This document shows, one piece after another, positions 6,214 through 11,622 of a DNA stretch of 11,622 bases. The DNA comes from Desulfobacteraceae bacterium. Lineage in GTDB: Bacteria > Desulfobacterota > Desulfobacteria > Desulfobacterales > SG8-13. A program made the position numbers and the translations under genes. Numbering within the stretch: position 1 is the first letter of the stretch; each line of letters begins with the position of its first letter. Under the pieces are notes generated by a model, which saw only the letters and a list, made by a program, of their open reading frames with translations, made no database searches and had not been told where the DNA came from. The stretch covers positions 1 through 11,622 of the forward strand of contig JARFQH010000402.1 in the NCBI GenBank assembly GCA_029287875.1, written 5' to 3'.

Positions 6214-7739
6214 CGCACAAGCGTAAAAACATGTTGTCCCACAGCATCGTGAAATGCAAGGCCCGGGGCATCGTCATCGATTTGAAAACGGCTTTCATAA
6301 GCGCCGACGGTCGTGACCCGAACGCGCCGCCACGCATCGGCCAGGTTAATGTCCAGGGCCTTGGTCACCGCTTCCTTGATCGACCAGATTCGCACTGCAG
6401 TTTCGGCCTTGCCGAGGGGAGATGCCAGAACCAGGGCCATCTCCGATTCACTCATGTAAAGGCGGCGTGTTTTCAGAACGCGCCCGGATACCTTTTCGAC
6501 GTCGATTCCCACCGGGCGGTCGCAAGCCACCGCGACGCTGAACCGGTAGTCGTGTGACACCGAGCACGCACAAACAGCACCCCCGTCTGTCCTGGGGCAG
6601 CAGGGATGCGGCCTGTCCGCACAGACGGTGCTGATGTCCCGTGGATCGGTCACTTTGTCATGGCCGGAAAGGGTCCTGGAAACCCGCTTGCATGCCAGTC
6701 GCGCCGCCAGGAAACTCTTTCGGCGACGATCGCCCATTTTGTCGAAGCGGATTTTTTCTTCCGCCGACAGCACCTTGTTCGCAAACGGCGTCACGGATTT
6801 CAGTTCGATCACCGAGATGGCGCGACAGCGTGCGGCGATCCGCTCCGCAGTCTGCTTCTGCCCTTCCCCCGCGATCCATCGTGGTGGTTTCAGCTTTCCG
6901 CCGCTCACATCGCGCATGCGCACACCGGTGGCCGTCTCGCAGAGTCGGCCGTCGCCGTCAAATAGACGCAGGTCGAAAATCAGCAGTCCCGGTTCCACCC
7001 GAACAGGGGTTACATGTCCGAAATACGTATCGCCGGGGCGGGTGTTCCTGAAAATCCTGCGCCGGTCGGCAGCCAAGGGGAACGCAACCACATTTGCAAA
7101 ACGCTGCCCCCAGACGCAGGCGGCGTGAAACGCCGCATCGAGGGGAAAAGGCGAGCCGAGCTGTCTCGTCCATTCTTCATCCGCCGGGTCGGCAGGGGTC
7201 CTGATTTCCGCAATTGCCCCTCCGCCGGTGAGGTGCACCCGTGTCACGTTGCGGAACGCCGGCCCGAAGGGAATCAGTTCCCGATAGATGTCATCGGTCT
7301 CGACGGTAAAACAGGCCCCCTCCAAAGCGGATGCCAGATCGAGCGCCAGATCGGGCATCAGATCCGGCATGTCGGGTTTTCGACGGGAAAACCGCACGGC
7401 GGTATGCTCCTTGACGCGCGTCATGGCCGCCTTTTTCGATTTTGTTCGGCTCGCCAGCACGGCTTGTATGTCGCCGTTGTCGTGCAGAGCGAGATCGCAG
7501 AAGGCCGCTGTGGGCGGTGCTTCAGAATCGAGAAACAGGAATTTGTCAAACCGCAGGTCGACCATGGCGGTCACATCCGTTCCGGGCAGAAACCTCCTGG
7601 CCGCACGGGCCAGCAACTCCGCAGCTTCCACCGCCGGCAACACGGCGCGGCCGTCAACGCAATGGTCCCTCAAGTAAGGTTGTAGAGGGATTTCTAAGGG
7701 TATACTCGCCGATTCGATTATTCCGGAAAGATCTTCCAT
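6204..7739 (-). CDS. Fusion of a polyketide-type double-hotdog dehydratase and an Sfp-type 4'-phosphopantetheinyl transferase
   Basis: 511 residues. The first 280 look like a PKS dehydratase. DHCVDGRAVLP (25-35) is the HxxxGxxxxP motif with catalytic H26. YRELIPFGPAFRNV (152-165) begins the second hotdog, and PLDAAFHA (199-206) supplies the DxxxH acid motif with D201. Residues about 320-511 are a PPTase: RRRKSFLAARLACKR (338-352), CSVSHDY (392-398), PVGIDVEKV (409-417, Mg-binding D413/E415) and WSIKEAVTKAL (452-462). It should dehydrate beta-hydroxyacyl-ACP and convert apo-ACP to holo-ACP. A DH followed by a PPTase is the C-terminal order known from enediyne polyketide synthases, but here it stands alone without KS, AT or KR. 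The ATG lies 22 bases inside the end of the thioesterase gene, indicating coupling; no clear ribosome site was seen. Confidence 0.88.
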   Translation of the reverse strand: MEDLSGIIESASIPLEIPLQPYLRDHCVDGRAVLPAVEAAELLARAARRFLPGTDVTAMVDLRFDKFLFLDSEAPPTAAFCDLALHDNGDIQAVLASRTKSKKAAMTRVKEHTAVRFSRRKPDMPDLMPDLALDLASALEGACFTVETDDIYRELIPFGPAFRNVTRVHLTGGGAIAEIRTPADPADEEWTRQLGSPFPLDAAFHAACVWGQRFANVVAFPLAADRRRIFRNTRPGDTYFGHVTPVRVEPGLLIFDLRLFDGDGRLCETATGVRMRDVSGGKLKPPRWIAGEGQKQTAERIAARCRAISVIELKSVTPFANKVLSAEEKIRFDKMGDRRRKSFLAARLACKRVSRTLSGHDKVTDPRDISTVCADRPHPCCPRTDGGAVCACSVSHDYRFSVAVACDRPVGIDVEKVSGRVLKTRRLYMSESEMALVLASPLGKAETAVRIWSIKEAVTKALDINLADAWRRVRVTTVGAYESRFQIDDDAPGLAFHDAVGQHVFTLVRLP

Positions 7740-8197
7740 AGCTGAGCTGTCTTGTCGTCAACCGCCACCGGGATGCCCGCGGCATTGACCGCGCAGTGGC
7801 GCGTGAATCCCTTGCAGGCCATTTCGCGGGTCTCTTCTCTCGTAATGACATAATCGAAACGGAGTTTGACCCTTTCGAGAACGGACGGTCGAGTGTAGAT
7901 GCACATGGCATCGTCGTAATAGACCGGGTTGTAATAGCTGACGCCGATTTCGATGATCGGGTAGATGGTCCCGCTTTCCTCGATTTCCTTGTAAGGGTAA
8001 CCGGTGTCGCGCATCAGGGAGGCCCGCCCGAATTCGAAGTAGCGCAGGAAATTGGCGTGATACACCAACTGCGAGCGGTCGGTGTCGGCATAGAGAGTCC
8101 TGAGCCGACTGCAGTGCCAGACCAGCCCCTCGGTTTCGTCCCTGACATAGCGCTTGTCGCCGTCGAACACGAGCGGTACAAAGGGTTTCGGTCTCAC
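7718..8197 (-). CDS. Hotdog-fold acyl thioesterase (4HBT/YbgC-like)
   Basis: 159 residues from GTG 8197. This start is chosen because GAGGAG lies 6 bases upstream and because longer readings run back through the ketosynthase gene in another frame. RTLYADTDRSQLVYHANFLR (33-52) is the 4HBT signature with the conserved Asp at D40, followed by YFEFGR (53-58), which fits the helix of the hotdog fold. The family hydrolyses acyl-CoA or acyl-ACP thioesters. In aryl-polyene and related loci such enzymes are thought to release stalled or finished chains. The gene begins one base after the ketosynthase stop and overlaps the dehydratase-PPTase start by 22 bases, so it belongs to a tight operon. Chain-length preference cannot be read from the sequence. 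Confidence 0.9.
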   Translation of the reverse strand: MRPKPFVPLVFDGDKRYVRDETEGLVWHCSRLRTLYADTDRSQLVYHANFLRYFEFGRASLMRDTGYPYKEIEESGTIYPIIEIGVSYYNPVYYDDAMCIYTRPSVLERVKLRFDYVITREETREMACKGFTRHCAVNAAGIPVAVDDKTAQLWKIFPE

Positions 8198-8198
8198 A

Positions 8199-9464
8199 TC
8201 ACACTCCTCTGAAAATGACACAGCAGTTGGTCCCGCCAAATCCGAAGGAATTGGAGAGGAAAAACTCATACTTCTGCCGGCGCGCATTGTGCGGAACCAC
8301 GTCGACATCGGCCAGTTCGGGGTCGGGCACATGATTGACGGTCGGCAGGAGCAGCCCCCGCTGCATCGCCTCGATTCCCAAGGCGGCCTCGATCGCGGCG
8401 GACGCCCCCAGAGTGTGTCCAATCTGGGATTTGTTTGAAGAAACCGGTATGGTCGCCAGTTTCGGGCCGAACACCTCTCTCAGGCATTCGACCTCGACCC
8501 TGTCGCCCTTTTGGGTCGATGTGCCGTGCGCATTGACGTATCCGATGTCGCCCGGCGTCAAGCCGGCATCATCGAGCGCCTCTTTTATGGCGTTAACGAT
8601 CGTCGCGGCATTCGGCAATGTGAAGTGGTGAGCGTCGGAGGTCCAACCGATGCCCATGACCTCGGCCCGCGGGGTCAGGCCGCGAGACGATATCGCCTCC
8701 TCGGCCGCCAGGACGAGGACTCCCGCGCCTTCGGACAGGACGATCCCCTTGCGGTCGAGGCTGAAGGGTCTTGAAGCCTGCTCCGGATCGGCATAGGCGC
8801 GGTCCCGGGGTCCGACATATATGGTAGCCGTCATGTTGGCGAATCCCTGGATGATTTCGGGAATCAAGGCGGTGTCGACGCCCCCGACAAGGGCAAAATC
8901 GCAATCTCCGTCCCTTATCATCCGGGCACCGATGCCGATGGCATGGTTGCCGGAAGCGCAGGCCCCCTGAGGTGAGAATATCGGCCCGGTGAACCCCTTC
9001 AGCATGCCGGTCTTGCCGGCAGGGACGTTGGCGCACAGATTGGGCAGCAGGTAGGGGCTGACCTTTAGCGGTCCCCGGTTCACGTAATTGTCCATGGCAA
9101 CCCGGAAGGCGTCGGTGCCGTTCAAGGCCGACCCGATCAGGCAGGCGGTTCGGGGACCGGTGTCGCCGTCGATGGGCAGGCCGGCCCGGAGAAGCGCCTC
9201 GTTGCAGACGGCCATGGTCAGAAAGACATAACCGGCGTTCCAGTTATAGGCCTCCCTGGGACCAATAAAATCGAGTGCGCTCGGGTCCCAGTCCGGGATC
9301 TCACCAACGATGGAAAAGCCCGAGTCCATCGAGAACCGGGTCAATCGTCTGAAACCCGCCTCGCCGTTGACTGCCCGTTGCCAGGTGATATCAAACGTCT
9401 TACCCAGCGGCGTTGCCGCCCCGTATCCCACGACGAAGACGCGCCTGTTAAGAGGAGCTTTCAT
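8199..9464 (-). CDS. Beta-ketoacyl-ACP synthase, FabF/type II class, catalytically complete
   Basis: 421 residues, the usual FabF length. All catalytic residues are present: the elbow GACASGNHA places nucleophile C169, NAHGTST gives H313, and NKSQIGH gives K345 and H350. The Gly-rich C-terminal NSFGFGGTN (405-413) is also intact. It should condense malonyl-ACP with an acyl-ACP primer in the cytoplasm. It is the second of two adjacent ketosynthase genes, 30 bases after the first, with a weak AGG-type ribosome site. The thioesterase follows after one base. Because the Cys is present it is not a chain-length factor. FabF of ordinary fatty-acid synthesis is an alternative role, but pairing with a second ketosynthase, a PPTase fusion and an exporter nearby points to a dedicated lipid or polyene. 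Confidence 0.94.
   Translation of the reverse strand: MKAPLNRRVFVVGYGAATPLGKTFDITWQRAVNGEAGFRRLTRFSMDSGFSIVGEIPDWDPSALDFIGPREAYNWNAGYVFLTMAVCNEALLRAGLPIDGDTGPRTACLIGSALNGTDAFRVAMDNYVNRGPLKVSPYLLPNLCANVPAGKTGMLKGFTGPIFSPQGACASGNHAIGIGARMIRDGDCDFALVGGVDTALIPEIIQGFANMTATIYVGPRDRAYADPEQASRPFSLDRKGIVLSEGAGVLVLAAEEAISSRGLTPRAEVMGIGWTSDAHHFTLPNAATIVNAIKEALDDAGLTPGDIGYVNAHGTSTQKGDRVEVECLREVFGPKLATIPVSSNKSQIGHTLGASAAIEAALGIEAMQRGLLLPTVNHVPDPELADVDVVPHNARRQKYEFFLSNSFGFGGTNCCVIFRGV
8204..8209 (-). promoter_or_regulatory. Ribosome binding site fixing the GTG start of the thioesterase
   Basis: GAGGAG on the minus strand lies inside the last codons of the upstream ketosynthase gene, 6 bases before GTG 8197. 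No ATG in the thioesterase frame is close enough to compete. Confidence 0.7.
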
Positions 9465-9494
9465 GAGCTTTCAACCTATTCGGTGCCGCACCGG

Positions 9495-10742
9495 TCAGGC
9501 TTTTCTGTGCAGTACCACGCAAGCATTGCATCCGCCGAACCCGAATGAGTTCTTCAGCACGAACTCCTGGTCCAGCCGCCGTGCACCCTCAGCCACGCAA
9601 TCGAGCGGTAATTCCGGATCGAGCGTGTGATTGATGGTCGGCAGGAGAGTGCCCCTGAGCATGCCTTCCATGGCAAAGATGGTCTCGATCGCGCTGGAGG
9701 CGCCCATGGCGTGACCGATCAAGGATTTATTGGCCGAGACCGGCGGAAGATGATCGCCGAAAACTGACCTGAGGGCCTGATATTCGACCCTGTCGCCCAC
9801 TTTCGTGGAAGTTGCATGGGCATTTACGGAGGCGACAGCATGCAGCGATATCCCCGCCATGTCAATGCTCTCGGCCATGCACCGGGCGACGGTCTCCAGT
9901 CGGGGCGCTACGAAATGGCGGGCATCCGACGTCATTGCCCATCCGACGAGCTCGATGCCGTGCTCCAGATCGTGGGCGGCGGCAAAGTCCCGGGTGGCCA
10001 GGATGATGCATCCCGCACCCTCGGAAATCACAAATCCACGACGATCGACGGAAAAAGGCCGGCTGGCGATTGACGTCGGCTCGGGTTCGCCCGGCTTTTC
10101 CTGGTAGGCACCGTTCATGGTCGCAAAACCGGCCACAATGGGCTCGACCAGGGCGAAATCGACCGCCCCGCAGATGGCGATATCGGCCCTGCCGGTCTCC
10201 AGCAGCAGGGCACCGATGATCATCGAGGTAACCCCCGTGGCGCAGGCGGTGATGGTGGCCGTGATCGGACCGGTCGCCCCGGTCAGAATGGATACTTTGC
10301 CGCCCACCATGTTGATGCACGAGTTGGGGTTGGCATAGGGCGGCGGAAGCCTGCCCTCGGCAATCATCCGCCGGTCGGCCGCCAGGACTGCATCCTGCCC
10401 GCCGACCGCGGAGCTGAAAGTGACGGCAACCCGAGGCGACAGCGAGGGAGTGATGTCGATACCGCACTTGGCGAGGGCCCGGTGAACCACCAGCATGGCA
10501 TACTTGAAAATCGGAGAAGGCCAAAGTGCCAAACTGCGGGGGCTCAGGAAGGGGTAAGGGTCGGTGTCGATTTCAGCCACTTCCCCTGAAATCCGGACCG
10601 GGAATCCCTCCGGAACAGGAAACCGGGTCAGCCGGCCGATCCCACTGTGTCCTTTGACGGCCCGGTCCCACTGGGTTTCAAGGTCGGTCCCCAATGCGGA
10701 AACGGCATCGTAGCCGACGATGACGGGATGGTTTGACGCCAT
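9495..10742 (-). CDS. Beta-ketoacyl-ACP synthase, FabF-like, first gene of the operon
   Basis: 415 residues from ATG 10742. The nucleophile elbow reads TACATG with C167. The first histidine block reads NAHATST (H309), with Ala where most FabF proteins have Gly. NKSLIGH gives K339 and H344, and NSFGFGG closes the domain at 398-404. All catalytic residues are present, so it should be active. It is clearly paralogous to the next gene in overall layout, for example in the shared LTRF near residues 38-41 and the NSFGFGG end. No convincing ribosome site precedes the ATG. The 522 bases upstream carry repeats and a candidate promoter, so this is probably the first gene of the operon. The two enzymes could split initiation and elongation, or act as a pair; the sequence does not decide. 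Confidence 0.93.
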   Translation of the reverse strand: MASNHPVIVGYDAVSALGTDLETQWDRAVKGHSGIGRLTRFPVPEGFPVRISGEVAEIDTDPYPFLSPRSLALWPSPIFKYAMLVVHRALAKCGIDITPSLSPRVAVTFSSAVGGQDAVLAADRRMIAEGRLPPPYANPNSCINMVGGKVSILTGATGPITATITACATGVTSMIIGALLLETGRADIAICGAVDFALVEPIVAGFATMNGAYQEKPGEPEPTSIASRPFSVDRRGFVISEGAGCIILATRDFAAAHDLEHGIELVGWAMTSDARHFVAPRLETVARCMAESIDMAGISLHAVASVNAHATSTKVGDRVEYQALRSVFGDHLPPVSANKSLIGHAMGASSAIETIFAMEGMLRGTLLPTINHTLDPELPLDCVAEGARRLDQEFVLKNSFGFGGCNACVVLHRKA

Positions 10743-10772
10743 AAATCACATCGTTTAAAAGGAAAATAGAAA

Positions 10773-10901
10773 ATTGAAACTTGAAACTCAGAACCTGGAA
10801 CCCTAAACCCTTGTATGAAACTTCACGGTACTATACCCAATGCAGGCCTTCGGCCGCAACCAAATCAGTGTTCAGGTTTCGGGTTTCAGGACTTGGGGTT
10901 T
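10773..10901. repeat. Degenerate GAAACCTG-type repeats in inverted orientation
   Basis: At 10773-10810 short units run TTGAAACTTGAAAC, then GAACCTGGAACCCTAAACCC. At 10870-10901 the same kind of unit appears reversed (TTCAGGTTTCGGGTTTCAGG). A third copy on the plus strand, GAACCTTTGAACCCTGAACC, lies at 11244-11263 next to the stop codon of the partial gene. GGCCTTCGGCC at 10845-10855 sits between the first two blocks. Confidence 0.6.
10830..10859 (-). promoter_or_regulatory. Candidate promoter for the ketosynthase operon
   Basis: On the minus strand TTGCGG (10859-10854) and TATAGT (10835-10830) are separated by 18 bases. The -10 matches consensus at five of six positions; the -35 is weak. It would give a leader of about 80 bases before ATG 10742 containing the first repeat block. 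Called by eye. Confidence 0.3.
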
Positions 10902-11054
10902 GCTGAAATCTGACACCTATAACCCTATTCCCGATGATTCAAGTGGTTTCACTTTAACGACCCATCTTCGCATCTTGCGGAGAAGTTACGATCTAAGACT
11001 CTAATAGAAAGGTAATCTTTAGAGATACTACCCCGGGTATTGAGGTATTCAGAA

Positions 11055-11192
11055 ATGTCAAATTTCAAGCACCAAATTCCAATGAAATCTCAAATTTTAA
11101 TATCCAATGATTCAAACAGGTTTGTCATTTTGAATTTTGATCATTGTGATTTGTTTGTTATTTGTTATTTGCGATTTGGAATTTTTCACCGA
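11055..11192. repeat. AT-rich CAAATTCCAA-type repeat block arranged as an imperfect inverted repeat
   Basis: Left-hand units include TCAAATTTCAA (11058-11068), CCAAATTCCAA (11072-11082) and TCAAATTTTAA (11090-11100). Right-hand units are the opposite strand of the same type, such as GATTTGGAATTTTT at 11173-11186. At the centre AATGA..CAAAC pairs with GTTTGTCATT (11106-11129) around a two-base loop with a two-base bulge. This resembles dispersed intergenic repeats of large environmental genomes; no gene function is suggested. Confidence 0.6.
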
Positions 11193-11264
11193 AACTCAAA
11201 AGTTTCCTCTTCAAACTGGAGGCTTACGGCCAGAGGCAGTGCTGAACCTTTGAACCCTGAACCA

Positions 11265-11622
11265 TTACCAGGGAATAAACTGGTAGAGCTTGGCAAACAT
11301 CTCGTAGACCTCGATCCAGTTTTGCAGGTCTTTGGTCGTGCGGATGTGGGCGCGTTTGTTCACCATCACCCAGCTCATGTGCGCGGCACCGTCCTTGCAG
11401 GTCGAGCAGTCCCTGGTTTCCGAGGTGCAGCAGCGATGCATGGTGTTCAAATCCGAAGCCCAGCGAATGAATTCGATCAGGCGTTTCGGCTGCGGGTGGC
11501 GGTGGTCCAGCGGCAGAGTCACCGACGGACACTGGTCCCAACCGAAGCGCCGACCCAGCATTTTGCCGGTCGTGATGATTTCGTGATAGTATTTCGAAGA
11601 AATAACGGCCGACGGATAGGCA
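11265..11622 (-). CDS. C-terminal part of an unrecognised cysteine-rich protein (5' end beyond the window)
   Basis: The minus-strand frame is open from the window edge to TAA at 11265, giving 118 residues. An internal ATG at 11561 would give 98 residues, but it has no ribosome site and the frame continues upstream, so a partial gene is preferred. The visible part has a DQCPSVTLP segment, then HRCCTSETRDCSTC, a CCx6CxxC cluster that could bind a metal or iron-sulfur cluster, and an aromatic C-terminus ending YQFIPW. There is no membrane segment. It lies 522 bases upstream of the ketosynthase operon on the same strand. I cannot assign a family; a C-terminal domain of a radical-SAM or other metalloenzyme is only a guess. 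Confidence 0.65.
   Translation of the reverse strand, partial: AYPSAVISSKYYHEIITTGKMLGRRFGWDQCPSVTLPLDHRHPQPKRLIEFIRWASDLNTMHRCCTSETRDCSTCKDGAAHMSWVMVNKRAHIRTTKDLQNWIEVYEMFAKLYQFIPW

Larger units (their letters stand above)
10743..11264. other. Gene-free region of 522 bases with intergenic repeats
   Basis: No plausible coding sequence was seen on either strand. The stretch is visibly more AT-rich than the flanking genes. It contains Gly/Thr-like simple motifs of the GAACCT/GAAACC type at three places, an AT-rich inverted-repeat block, and a possible minus-strand promoter for the ketosynthase operon. The part at about 10905-11054 shows nothing I can name. Confidence 0.7.

Noticed and set aside
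6122..6337. 71-residue minus-strand frame after the PPTase
   Set aside because: It overlaps the conserved PPTase end in another frame, shows no motif and has no ribosome site.
8198..8422. Longer N-terminus for the thioesterase beginning at 8422
   Set aside because: The extra residues lie inside the ketosynthase C-terminus in another frame and have no hotdog similarity; GAGGAG and GTG 8197 give a better start.
10797..10810. Telomere-like AACCCTAAACCC
   Set aside because: Only about two irregular units among similar GAACC-type repeats; there is no tandem array and the flanking genes are bacterial.
10743..11264. CRISPR array in the repeat-rich region
   Set aside because: Repeats are short, degenerate, and not evenly spaced with unique spacers; no cas gene is nearby.

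Overview
The window reads as an accessory lipid/polyketide locus from a Gram-negative bacterium. It contains an RND/MMPL-type exporter, a family-25 (LOS-type) glycosyltransferase and several membrane-anchored envelope enzymes. GC-rich genes interrupted by AT-rich intergenic repeat blocks suggest a deltaproteobacterium (Desulfobacterota, perhaps Desulfosarcina-like). That placement is an inference from gene style and repeats; no marker gene is present.

Layout, right to left, because nearly everything is on the minus strand. (1) 11265-11622: the 3' end of an unrecognised Cys-rich protein cut by the window edge. (2) 10743-11264: a 522-base gene-free stretch with two families of degenerate intergenic repeats and a candidate promoter. 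(3) 10742 to 6204: a tight operon of two complete FabF-type ketosynthases, a hotdog thioesterase, and one protein fusing a polyketide-type double-hotdog dehydratase to an Sfp-type phosphopantetheinyl transferase; a candidate terminator follows. (4) 6082 to 5096: a secreted or membrane-anchored LpqC/PHB-depolymerase-type esterase. (5) 4652-5005, plus strand: a small two-helix membrane protein with its own likely promoter. (6) 4348-4651: a divergent intergenic region holding a MITE-like element about 106 bp long with 26-bp inverted ends. (7) 4347 to the left edge: a second minus-strand operon with a GT25 glycosyltransferase carrying a C-terminal membrane anchor, an MMPL exporter fused to a C-terminal SAM methyltransferase, and a membrane-anchored NodB-type polysaccharide deacetylase cut by the window edge.

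Taken together the genes resemble part of an aryl-polyene-like type II fatty-acid/polyketide pathway. The ketosynthases extend a chain on an acyl carrier protein, the dehydratase makes double bonds, the PPTase activates the carrier, the thioesterase edits or releases chains, and the MMPL protein moves the lipid across the inner membrane. The methyltransferase, glycosyltransferase and deacetylase could decorate it. No acyl carrier protein, ketoreductase, acyl-ACP ligase or acyltransferase lies in the window, so the pathway is incomplete here and the product is unknown. The two fusion proteins (dehydratase-PPTase and MMPL-methyltransferase) are the most distinctive features.
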